Source of the DNA: JBNJGB01 sp051747385
Lineage (GTDB): Bacteria > Myxococcota_A > UBA9042 > PHBI01 > JACKFB01
Direction: 5' to 3'
NCBI GenBank assembly: GCA_051747385.1
Contig: JBNJGB010000028.1
Location: 1-64,000, forward strand
Length of the DNA: 64,000 bases
The notes beneath the pieces were generated by a model. It was not told the DNA's origin, did not search any database, and saw only the letters and a program-made list of their open reading frames with translations. Position 1 is the first letter of the stretch; each line of letters starts with the position of its first letter. A program made the position numbers and the translations under genes. Below are positions 49,602-57,540 of the stretch, piece after piece.

Positions 49602-51896
49602 TCACTCGCAGGTCCCGACCTCCTCCCACGCCAGCACCTGGCCCTCACCCTCGGTGACGAAGTCGTAGCGGCGCGCGTTCCAGTAGGGCACCGACACGTC
49701 GGAGCCGGCGTACTGGCGATCGCCCTGCACGGAGGCGGGCTTGCCCAGCTGGAAGGGGTTCCGCTGCCACAGGTAGTCGGTCCAGGCGCGCAGGGGAAGG
49801 GGCAGGAAGACGTTGGCCATCTTGTCGGTGCACATGGCCTCCCCGTCCTCCTCACCGACCTCGCACTCCCACTCGCTGCCGGAGCATGCGCGCGTCTTCC
49901 AGGCGTTCGTGCTCGGCATGGACACGCCCAGCACCTCGATGTCGGCCGAGCAGACGGCGATCTCGTCCTCGCTCGGGCAGGCGGCCTCCACGCCCTCGGG
50001 GGCCGAGGCGAGGATGTCCGCCGGGGTGGTGTGGTAGCGCCGGCGCGGGTCGTTCAGCCACTCGGTCGCGAAGGGCTCGCCCATCAGCAGGCCGCCGTTT
50101 CCGCCCATCTCCTCGAGCCCGGCCAGGCCCTCGGCCAGCACCTCCGCCTTGTCCACGGCCACGTCGTCCGGCAGGGCGCCCGCGTACATGATGTCGAAGT
50201 CGACGTTGCCGGCGTCCTTCATCAGCTTCGTCCACATCTCGTGGTGGTAGGCCTGCTGCACCTCGTCGAGGAGCGGGCTCTCGTCGAGCAGGTGGAGGAA
50301 CGCCCACCAGGGCCCGAAGGTGATCTGGTCGCCGTAGTACTTCTTGCAGAACTTCGGCAGGTCGAACGCCCCGGCGGTGTGCATGACGCCGATGGTGTCC
50401 AGGTCGTCCACGAGCGTCTCGTAGAGGAACTCCCGGTACTGCTCGTCGCCCGTGAAGTGATGGGCCATCGTCGCGAGGTGCATCATGTGCATCGCGTCGC
50501 CGCCGCGCAGGCTCGGGAAGTAGAAGTGATCGATCTGGTTCGGGCGGTCGTCGTCGGTGTCCATGTCCGCGACCAGGTCCAGCATCTCGAGCGGGAAGTC
50601 GTCCGAGGACGCGTCGATGACCCGCCACGGCTCGACCTGCACGGTGTCGGGACAGGACCTGTCGAACGTGTCCTCGTTGGCGTCGTTCACCTGCCGGTGC
50701 ACGTAGCCGACGATGCGGTCCATCTCCGTGAAGTCGATGTCCCCGGGGTCCAGGCTCAGCTCCCCGGCGCTGAAGTACGAGACGAGGCCGTCCACCAGGT
50801 CCGGGTTGTCCTGCAGGTTCACCAGCTCGATGCGTTGGAGGCGCTTCAGGTAGCAGGTCAGGTTGTGGACGATGCGCGCCTTCAGGTCCTCGTCGCGCAG
50901 GAGGCCCCAGGCCATCGGCAGCGCCGTCATGGGTCCCGAGTTCTGGTCGATGGACGGCCGCCCCTGCCACATGGGCGTGCCCTGGACGAGCTCGCCCTCC
51001 CCGTTCGGGATGCCCTCCAGGTACGCCTCCGGGAGGTCCGGCACGGACTCGGGGTCCGGCACGGGCCGCTGGTGATGGTTCGGGTTCCAGCCCGGCCCCT
51101 CCCAGCGCAGGTTGTGCTCGGGCGTGTTCGGCCCGCCCTCTGGCAGGAGCAGGTAGTGGTTCCGCGTCATGTAGCCCGGGATGCCCGTGACCTCGTACAT
51201 GGTCACCAGGTCGCGCACCTGCTGCTCCATGCGCTGGTAGTCGGCCTCCGTGCCGGTCTCGGAGTAGCGAAGCACGGCCGCCACCGTGGCCCAGCCGGTC
51301 CAGATGCCGCCGTCCCCGGCGCCCCAGTAGGCCTCGAAGTGCGCGGGATCACCCCACTCGCTCTCCGGCGTGCCCGGCAGGGTCTCGCCCACGAAGTTGC
51401 GGTCGATGGCCTGGCCGTCCGGCGAGTTGTAGAGGTCCCTCCACCGGTCGAAGAGCAGCGCGCGGTGCAGCAGGCCGTCCGGCTCGGCCACGAACGACTC
51501 CGCCGCCGGGTCGTAGACGGCGCAGCGCTGCCGGGCGCCCTCGACGCACCGCTCCTCCTGGTACACGGCGCAGCTCTCGACCTCGGCGCCCTCCAGGGGA
51601 TCCGTCGGCGTCGGCAGGGGCTGGCGCGTCGGGAGGGGCGGGAGCTCCTCCTCCTCGGGCACGTCGCCATCGCCTCCGTCGGCGGCGTCGGCGTCCGCCT
51701 CCGGGACGTCCGGCCCCTCGTCCGGCGCCGTGTCGGGCATGACGTCCGGCTCGGCAGCGTCCGCGTCCGCCTCCGCGTCCGGGAGCGCATCGATCACCGC
51801 GTCCGCGCCCGTGTCCTCTCCGCCGTCGTCCCCGCACCCGGCGCCGCCCAGCGCCACCATCAGCCCGATCAGCCCCGCACCCCATGCCTCGCGCAT
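49602..51896 (-). CDS. Large surface lipoprotein with helical domain, unknown function
   Basis: A 764-residue lipoprotein. Signal ends GGAGC, then an Asp/Ala/Pro/Glu linker to about 95. The folded region includes GIWTGWATVAAVLRYSETGT, DYQRMEQQVRDLVTMYEVTG, GDAMHMMHLATMAHHFTGDE and PWWAFLHLLDESPLLDEVQQ, again helical and aromatic-rich like a toroid. Several Cys (SCAVYQEERCVEGARQRCAV; a C-terminal pair) suggest disulfides. No catalytic motif recognised. ATG 51896 is chosen because the signal peptide begins there; the long upstream frame contains degraded DNA. Similar in style to the 47622 protein. Confidence 0.65.
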   Translation of the reverse strand: MREAWGAGLIGLMVALGGAGCGDDGGEDTGADAVIDALPDAEADADAAEPDVMPDTAPDEGPDVPEADADAADGGDGDVPEEEELPPLPTRQPLPTPTDPLEGAEVESCAVYQEERCVEGARQRCAVYDPAAESFVAEPDGLLHRALLFDRWRDLYNSPDGQAIDRNFVGETLPGTPESEWGDPAHFEAYWGAGDGGIWTGWATVAAVLRYSETGTEADYQRMEQQVRDLVTMYEVTGIPGYMTRNHYLLLPEGGPNTPEHNLRWEGPGWNPNHHQRPVPDPESVPDLPEAYLEGIPNGEGELVQGTPMWQGRPSIDQNSGPMTALPMAWGLLRDEDLKARIVHNLTCYLKRLQRIELVNLQDNPDLVDGLVSYFSAGELSLDPGDIDFTEMDRIVGYVHRQVNDANEDTFDRSCPDTVQVEPWRVIDASSDDFPLEMLDLVADMDTDDDRPNQIDHFYFPSLRGGDAMHMMHLATMAHHFTGDEQYREFLYETLVDDLDTIGVMHTAGAFDLPKFCKKYYGDQITFGPWWAFLHLLDESPLLDEVQQAYHHEMWTKLMKDAGNVDFDIMYAGALPDDVAVDKAEVLAEGLAGLEEMGGNGGLLMGEPFATEWLNDPRRRYHTTPADILASAPEGVEAACPSEDEIAVCSADIEVLGVSMPSTNAWKTRACSGSEWECEVGEEDGEAMCTDKMANVFLPLPLRAWTDYLWQRNPFQLGKPASVQGDRQYAGSDVSVPYWNARRYDFVTEGEGQVLAWEEVGTCE

Positions 51897-51970
51897 CGCA
51901 CCCTCCCTCGTGTGGACGAGGGCGCAGCCTAGCAGATGTCCGTGCCAAAGGCCCCGAAAAGGCGTTGTAA

Positions 51971-52249
51971 TCAGGGCGACGTCGCGTTCACGAGGAGCTG
52001 CGCGTAGAAGCGCACGACATCGGCGTAGCCCTCGACCGGGACCCGCTCGTCGGTGCCGTGGAAGCGGGCGGTGTCGTCCGGGCCGATGCGCAGGGGCGCG
52101 AAGCGGTAGTCGTCGTCGGCCATGTCCGTGAAGTACCGGGAGTCGGTGCCGCCCACGACCAGCGCCGGGGCCACGACGGCCTCCGGGAAGACCTGGGCGA
52201 CCGCCTCCTGCACGGTGTCGAAACCCTCGGAGTGCGTGGACGAGACGAC
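51971..52249 (-). pseudogene. C-terminal fragment of an M20 carboxypeptidase
   Basis: About 92 residues match the end of PM20D1/CPS1-type M20 peptidases: SEGFDTVQEAVAQVFPEAVV, APALVVGGTDSRYFTDMADD and FHGTDERVPVEGYADVVRFY (metal-ligand His region). The N-terminal 350 residues with the other zinc ligands are missing; upstream DNA contains an IS91-type relic. It is therefore a truncated, inactive gene. Confidence 0.75.
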
Positions 52250-52362
52250 CCTCCTGCTCACCGGCGCGCTCAGGCCCCGCGACCACGTCGGAGCCCAGGC
52301 ACGACTCCAGCGGCCCAGCTCCCACGACCCCCTGGACCTGCTCCCGGACCTGGCGCTGCCTC

Positions 52363-52511
52363 GCACCTGGTCGGGCGGCACCCGGAGCTTCGCCTCTCGC
52401 CGCCGACCTTCATCGCCAGGCTCGTCCCCCCCCCTCCCCCGTCCCCGCGCGAACCTCTACCGCTACCACGGCGCCCTGGCCCCGGCGGTCGCCTGACGAC
52501 CCGAGATCGTC
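52363..52511 (+). mobile_element. Relic of an IS91-type (Y2) transposase C-terminus
   Basis: RTWSGGTRSF and, 15 codons later in the same frame, PRANLYRYHGALAPAVA match the tail seen in IS91-family transposases (DGT..., PRANL.RYHGVLAP). In between, TFIARLVPP fits the family but lies in another frame, so two compensating frameshifts are needed; a C-rich run near 52430-52440 is one site. It ends at a TGA. Only this fragment is recognisable. Confidence 0.55.
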
Positions 52512-52697
52512 GCCCTCGCCCAGCCCCCGGACGGCGCGCAGCGCCCCCGGCCCGAAGCGTCGAGCTGTCCGGCCCGGCGCATCTCTCGGTACCGCCGTCA
52601 GCTCCCGATCGGCGCCGTGTGGCGCTTCACGCGCGATACATCTCCTCGATGCGATCGGCGCATCTGTCCGCGATCACCCGCCGCTCGAGCTCCTCGG

Positions 52698-53888
52698 TCA
52701 GTCGAGCGACGGTCCGCTCAGCGCCACCTCGTCCGAGAGGGTCACCTCCCCCTCCAGCAGCGGGGCCAGGCCCGCGTGGCCGAGGAGGTGGTGGCGCAGG
52801 AAGCCGAGCGAGTACGCGCGGACGATGTCGTAGGCGTCCTCGAACGGGATGTACTCGTCTCCGCACCCGTCGTCGAGGTTCAGCCCGATCTCGCAGGCGT
52901 TCGAGAACGTGAAGTGCCCCGCCGTGGCGATGTCGACGCGCAGGTCGCCGGACCCCTCGAGGCCCTCCCAGAGGGGATCCCCGTGCTCGTCGTTGGGCGT
53001 GAGGCCGTCCAGAGCGCCGGTGAGCAGGAGGGTCGGCGCGTCCACCGACGCCGTGCTGCCGGGGCCGAGCACGTCCTTGGTCGACGGGGCCATGGGCACG
53101 AGCACGCGGACGCGCGCGTCGCGGAAGCCGTGCTCGAGGAGCGCGTAACGCTGGGACGTCAGCACCTCGCAGAGGTCTCCGGGGGACTCCTCGCAGCCCG
53201 CTCGGAGGGCCTCGACGTCGTAGGAGGCTCCGCCGATGGCCAAGGTCGTGTACCCGCCGAAGCTGTGGCCGGCCATGGCGACGTCGTCCGACAGCCGCCC
53301 CGCGAGCGGGTCGTCGCCGGGCAGGTCCTCCACGGCGTCCAGCACCGCCGAGATATCCTGCGGCCTGAGGAGCACCGCCTCGGCCACGAGCGACATGTCC
53401 AGGACGGTGTTGCCGGTGTGCCCGGGCGCCACGACCACCCACCCGTGGCTCGCCAGGTGCTCGGTGAGGAAGAAGCTCTGCCCGGGGAAGCCGCCGTTGC
53501 CGTGGGAGAAGACCAGCAGCGGCAGCGGGTCGTCGCCGGCCGGGGAGGCGTCCACGAGGACGTCGGGCCGCTCGATCAGCTCGTGGGCGTAGGTGGCGCC
53601 TTCGCCGTCCTGGTCGGCGGTGGGATACCAGATGGACACGGGCAGGGCCCGATCCTCGTCGAACGTCTCCGGGCGGTAGGTGACCTCCAGGGTGCGGAAC
53701 CCGACGCCCCACGGGCCGGGGGCCATCAACTCCTCCGGCTCGACGGGGCCGGCGGCCGCGTCGCCCAGGGGCACGTCCCCGTCGCCGAGGACTGCGTCGT
53801 GCGCCGGCGTCTCCGCGGAATCGTCGCAGGCGAGCAGCGGCGCCGCCGGGAGGAGGACAAGGAGCAGACGGGTCGAAGCTCGGAGCAC
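52698..53888 (-). CDS. PAF-acetylhydrolase-like alpha/beta-hydrolase lipoprotein
   Basis: A 396-residue lipoprotein. The GTG at 53888 follows CACGAGG and gives the clean signal MLRASTRLLLVLLPAAPLLAC; an ATG at 53912 is an alternative. After an acidic linker (DSAETPAHDAVLGDGDVPLG) comes a hydrolase of the PAF-AH/COG4188 type: LPVSIWYPT, LLVFSHGNGGFPGQ (oxyanion), MAGHSFGGYTTL (nucleophile Ser), LLLTGALDGLTP (acid region) and AGHFTFSNACE (His). Likely a lipase or esterase on the cell surface. Confidence 0.8.
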   Translation of the reverse strand: MLRASTRLLLVLLPAAPLLACDDSAETPAHDAVLGDGDVPLGDAAAGPVEPEELMAPGPWGVGFRTLEVTYRPETFDEDRALPVSIWYPTADQDGEGATYAHELIERPDVLVDASPAGDDPLPLLVFSHGNGGFPGQSFFLTEHLASHGWVVVAPGHTGNTVLDMSLVAEAVLLRPQDISAVLDAVEDLPGDDPLAGRLSDDVAMAGHSFGGYTTLAIGGASYDVEALRAGCEESPGDLCEVLTSQRYALLEHGFRDARVRVLVPMAPSTKDVLGPGSTASVDAPTLLLTGALDGLTPNDEHGDPLWEGLEGSGDLRVDIATAGHFTFSNACEIGLNLDDGCGDEYIPFEDAYDIVRAYSLGFLRHHLLGHAGLAPLLEGEVTLSDEVALSGPSLD

Positions 53889-54310
53889 GGTCACCTCGTG
53901 GTCGGTCCCCATCGACGGGATGCAGAGGGTAGCCGTCTCCGCGCAAGCCGTCAGCTGGACATCGCCTCGGCGCCGACCAGAGGGTCCGGGAGGCCTCGTC
54001 GGGGGATGGCTCGACACCCGGCGGAGCCGGGGACCTACGCACCGCGCGCCGTCGACTACGCCGGCCTCTCCGAGAGTGGTCGCACCACCAGCAGCAGGCT
54101 CCCCCTGGACGAGGCGACTAGGTACTCACGGGGCGCTGACCCGACCGCCGCGTGCGCCGGGCGAGGTGGCGCTCGTCGGGCCCGCGTTCAGGACGGGCGC
54201 GGACTTCGGATGACGGACGCGTGCGGCCCCGCTAGGCTCCCCGCGCCTCCCGGCCGAAGACGCCCGGGCGGAGCGGCCGGCGACACCACGACCGGAGGTA
54301 CGACGACACC
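53889..54310. other. Divergent intergenic region (422 bp)
   Basis: Between the PAF-AH-like gene (minus) and the Na/Pi symporter gene (plus). No convincing gene. A short minus-strand stretch reading EYLVASSRGSLLLVVRPLSE has natural composition but no start and may be a decayed fragment. GGAGG at 54295-54299 belongs to the symporter. Confidence 0.4.
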
Positions 54311-56032
54311 GTGGACGGCAACCTCGTGGCATCGATCGCCGCCCAGGCGATCGGGGGACTGGGCATCTTCCTGCTGGGCATGAAGTTCATGTCCGAGGGG
54401 CTCCAGGCGGTGGCCGGCGACCGGCTCCGCCGCATGATCAGCCGGGGCACGTCCAACCGCGTGGTCGCGGTCGGCACGGGCTCCGTCGTGACCAGCTTCG
54501 TGCAGTCCAGCTCGGTGACGACGGTGATCGTCGTGGGCCTGGTCAACGCCGGGTTCATGACGCTCCACCAGGCCATCGGCGTGATCATGGGCGCCAACAT
54601 CGGCACCACGATCACCGGCTGGATCCTGGTGCTCAAGATCGGCAAGTGGGGGCTGCCCATCCTCGGCGTGGCGGCCATGGGCTACCTGTTCATGCGCCGC
54701 GATCGCACGCGCTACCTCAGCATGGCGGTCATGGGCATGGGCATGATCTTCTTCGGCCTGGAGCTGATGAAGGACGGCTTCGCGCCGATCCGCGACATGC
54801 CCGAGTTCCTGGAGTGGTTCCACCGCTTCTCGGCGGACACCTACCTCGGCGTGCTCAAGGTGGCGCTGGTCGGCTGCGTGCTGACGTTCGTCGTGCAGTC
54901 GTCGTCCGCCACCCTGGGCATCACCATCGGCCTGGCCATCGCCGGCGTCATCCCGTTCACCACGGCCGCGGCCCTGGTGCTCGGCGAGAACATCGGCACG
55001 ACCATCACCGCCATGCTGGCCTCCATCGGCGTGACGACGAACGCCCGCCGCGCGGCCATGGCGCACCTCGTGTTCAACATCCTCGGCGTGGTGTGGGTCA
55101 CCGCCCTGTTCGCCCAGTACATGGAGATCATGCAGCACGTGGTCCAGAGCACCCACGGCATGGACATCATGGCGCTGGACTACGCGCAGGTCGAGGCGGG
55201 CGACGGCGCCATCAGCTCCGCCACCTTCACCCAGGTGATGACCTTCGGCATCGCGGCGGTCCACACGGGCTTCAACGTCACCAACGTGCTCCTCTTCCTG
55301 CCCTTCACCGGGCTGCTCGCCAGCGGGATGCGGCGGGTGTTCCCCGACCGCGCCACGAAGGAGAAGCCGCACCTGACCAGCCTCGACTATCACCTCATCG
55401 ACTCGCCGGTGCTCGCCATCGAGGAGTCCCGGGTGGAGCTCCTGCGCATGGCCTCCAGCGTCGACAAGATGATGGCCTGGCTGGCCCGGCTGACACTGGA
55501 CGGCGAGCACGACGAGCGGCTGGAGAGGAAGACCTTCCACCGCGAGGAGGTCCTGGACGACATCCAGCAGGAGATCCTCGCCTTCCTCGGCTCGGTGCTC
55601 GGGGGCAACGCCCCGCACAGCGTGACCGAGGAGGCCCGCGATCAGCTCCGCATCGCCGAGGAGTACGAGTCCCTGTCCGACGCGATCATCACGATCCTCA
55701 AGGCCCACCTCAAGCTGCGCCGGCAGGACCTGGAGTTCAGCGAGGAGCAGCTCCGGCAGATCGCCGCCCTGCACGAGAAGGTGGCCGAGTACGTCCACCT
55801 GGTGCGACAGGGCCTGATCGAGCGCGACCGCGACACGGTGAGGCGGCTCGGATCGCGGGGCCCGGCCATCAAGCACCTCGCCAAGGGGCTCCGCGACGAG
55901 CACCTGGCGGCCCTGGCCGAGACGCGGATCGACCCGCAGATCAGCATGGCCTACACGAACGTGCTGGCCAGCTATCGGCGGGTCAGGAACCACGCGCAGA
56001 ACGTGGCCGAGGCGCTGTCCGGGGGGAAGTGA
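54311..56032 (+). CDS. Na+/phosphate symporter with C-terminal PhoU domain (NptA/YjbB-like)
   Basis: 573 residues, GTG start. The two inverted PNaS repeats are clear: SFVQSSSVTTVIVVGLVNAG with IGVIMGANIGTTITGWILV, and FVVQSSSATLGITIGLAIAG with LVLGENIGTTITAMLASIG. The C-terminal 200 residues (from about 350) are a helical PhoU-like domain (SVDKMMAWLARLTLDGEHDE, AEEYESLSDAIITILKAHLK). The family moves phosphate with sodium, in or out depending on species. Monocistronic, converging on the repeat-rich lipoprotein. Confidence 0.9.
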   Translation: MDGNLVASIAAQAIGGLGIFLLGMKFMSEGLQAVAGDRLRRMISRGTSNRVVAVGTGSVVTSFVQSSSVTTVIVVGLVNAGFMTLHQAIGVIMGANIGTTITGWILVLKIGKWGLPILGVAAMGYLFMRRDRTRYLSMAVMGMGMIFFGLELMKDGFAPIRDMPEFLEWFHRFSADTYLGVLKVALVGCVLTFVVQSSSATLGITIGLAIAGVIPFTTAAALVLGENIGTTITAMLASIGVTTNARRAAMAHLVFNILGVVWVTALFAQYMEIMQHVVQSTHGMDIMALDYAQVEAGDGAISSATFTQVMTFGIAAVHTGFNVTNVLLFLPFTGLLASGMRRVFPDRATKEKPHLTSLDYHLIDSPVLAIEESRVELLRMASSVDKMMAWLARLTLDGEHDERLERKTFHREEVLDDIQQEILAFLGSVLGGNAPHSVTEEARDQLRIAEEYESLSDAIITILKAHLKLRRQDLEFSEEQLRQIAALHEKVAEYVHLVRQGLIERDRDTVRRLGSRGPAIKHLAKGLRDEHLAALAETRIDPQISMAYTNVLASYRRVRNHAQNVAEALSGGK

Positions 56033-56056
56033 CCCGGACGGGGCCGGAACGAAAGA

Positions 56057-56104
56057 GGGCGGGGGCGCGTCGACGTCGCCGGACGCCGCGCACCCCCGCC
56101 CCGG
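56057..56104. terminator. GC-rich bidirectional hairpin
   Basis: GGGCGGGGGCGCG (from 56057) can pair with CGCGCACCCCCGCCC (from 56088) with a small bulge. It lies between the convergent symporter and lipoprotein genes. Confidence 0.5.
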
Positions 56105-56122
56105 GTTCCGGTCACCGGCGCG

Positions 56123-57373
56123 CTACTGCTGGCACTCCGGGTGATCGGCGCAGTCCGCGCAGGCGCAGCTCTCGTTGAACGGCGAGCAGACGCCGTCGTC
56201 GATGCAGTTCGACGGGTCGCCGCAGAACTCGTCGTCGGCGCACTCGCCGCACACGCAGTCGTCCTCGAGCGTGCACTCGCCGTCATCGACGCACCCGACG
56301 CACTGGCAGGGGTCCTCGGTCACGCTGCAGTCCACGTCGCTGCTCACGTTGACGGGCTCGCACACGAGCGTGCCCTCGGTGGCGCACTGGCCGTTGGGCG
56401 TGCAGAACTCGCCGGTGTCGCAGGAGCCGCACGTCCCACCACACCCGTCGGAGCCGCACTGCTTGCCGTCGCACTGGGGCTCGCAGTTCACGCACTCGGG
56501 GTGATCGGCGCAGTCCGCGCAGGCGCAGCTCTCGTTGAACGGCGAGCAGACGCCGTCGTCGATGCAGTTCGACGGGTCGCCGCAGAACTCGTCGTCGGCG
56601 CACTCGCTGCACACGCAGTCATCCTCGATCGTGCACTCGCCGTCATCGACGCAGCCGACGCACTGGCAGTCGTCGTCCGTGACGGTGCAGGTATCCGCCG
56701 GCACCTCCACGTCGTCGCACGCGAGGGTGCTCTCCTCGAGGCACTCGGTCCCGTCCTCGGAGCACACGAACCCGCTGTCGCACGTGCCGCAGTCGCCGCC
56801 GCAGCCGTCCGGGCCGCAGACCTTCCCGTCGCAGGCGGGCACGCAGCCACCGTCGGCGATCACGTCCGGCCCCGCGTCCTCGGTCACGTCCTCGACCGTG
56901 TCGGGCGTGGTGTCCTCCGCGACGTCATCCACCGGCGTGGTGTCCTCCGCGACGTCATCCACCGGCGTGGTGTCCTCCGCGACGTCATCCACCGGCGTGG
57001 TGTCCTCCGCGACGTCATCGGACACATCCTCGGTGGTGTCCGCGGCGACGTCGTCCTCGGTGTCCTCGGACACGTCCTGGACGGCGTCGGGGTCGTCGAC
57101 GTCCTCGTCGCTCGTGTCGTCCGCGACGTCCTCGTCGCTCGTGTCGTCCGCGACGTCCTCGTCGCTCGTGTCGTCCGCGACATCCTCGTCGCTCGTGTCG
57201 TCCGCGACATCCTCGTCGCTCGTGTCGTCCGCGACGTCTCCGGGCGTCACGTCGCCGCCCCCGTTGTCGGAGACGGTGTCCGTCGGAGGCACGAAGCCTC
57301 CATTGCCCCCCGAGTCGTCGCAGGCCGGGAACAGCAGAAACAGCAGTAGCGTCGTGCACGCAATGGCACGCAT
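56123..57373 (-). CDS. Repeat-rich lipoprotein with acidic tandem repeats and duplicated Cys-rich modules
   Basis: A 416-residue lipoprotein. ATG 57373 has AGGAGG 5 nt upstream; signal MRAIACTTLLLFLLFPAC. The linker (about 20-165) contains five DVADDTSDE units and three to four DDVAEDTTPV units, encoded by near-identical 27-bp and 30-bp DNA repeats. The C-terminal half has two copies of a Cys-rich module: CDGKVCGPDGCGGDCGTCDS and CDGKQCGSDGCGGTCGSCDT, each followed by QCVGCVDDGECT and DPSNCIDDGVCSPFNESCAC. No enzyme motif. Probably a disulfide-rich surface protein on a stalk whose length can vary by repeat slippage. Confidence 0.8.
   Translation of the reverse strand: MRAIACTTLLLFLLFPACDDSGGNGGFVPPTDTVSDNGGGDVTPGDVADDTSDEDVADDTSDEDVADDTSDEDVADDTSDEDVADDTSDEDVDDPDAVQDVSEDTEDDVAADTTEDVSDDVAEDTTPVDDVAEDTTPVDDVAEDTTPVDDVAEDTTPDTVEDVTEDAGPDVIADGGCVPACDGKVCGPDGCGGDCGTCDSGFVCSEDGTECLEESTLACDDVEVPADTCTVTDDDCQCVGCVDDGECTIEDDCVCSECADDEFCGDPSNCIDDGVCSPFNESCACADCADHPECVNCEPQCDGKQCGSDGCGGTCGSCDTGEFCTPNGQCATEGTLVCEPVNVSSDVDCSVTEDPCQCVGCVDDGECTLEDDCVCGECADDEFCGDPSNCIDDGVCSPFNESCACADCADHPECQQ
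56132..56669 (-). repeat. Two near-identical 178-bp direct repeats, 360 bp apart
   Basis: 56132-56309 and 56492-56669 are nearly identical at DNA level, differing at only a few positions. They encode the C-terminal parts of the two Cys-rich modules. The low divergence indicates a recent duplication or gene conversion within the gene. Confidence 0.85.
56911..57019 (-). repeat. 30-bp tandem repeats in lipoprotein linker
   Basis: Three exact 30-bp units (56911-56940, 56941-56970, 56971-57000) plus a 19-bp partial unit. They encode DDVAEDTTPV. Confidence 0.9.
57101..57235 (-). repeat. 27-bp tandem repeats in lipoprotein linker
   Basis: Five 27-bp units with only single-base differences (GTCCTC/ATCCTC). 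They encode DVADDTSDE. Confidence 0.9.
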
Positions 57374-57540
57374 GGGCACCTCCTGGGCGATTGGCGAAGG
57401 CGCGGGACACTAGTGGGGGCACGCCCGGTTGTCCAGCGCGAAGTTCGCCCCGAGGGGCACACGGGCCTCCAAGGGCCGGCTGAGGCGCGGGACGGCAGGA
57501 TCCTTGCAGTGTGCTCCGACCACTGACCGGAGGGGCGCGC

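Noticed and set aside
53889..54310. A gene in the region between the PAF-AH-like and symporter genes
   Set aside because: Only a 20-residue stretch looks natural; no start codon with a ribosome-binding site and no family resemblance.
57101..57235. 27-bp repeats as a possible CRISPR or iteron array
   Set aside because: No unique spacers, in frame with a lipoprotein gene, unit length a multiple of three.
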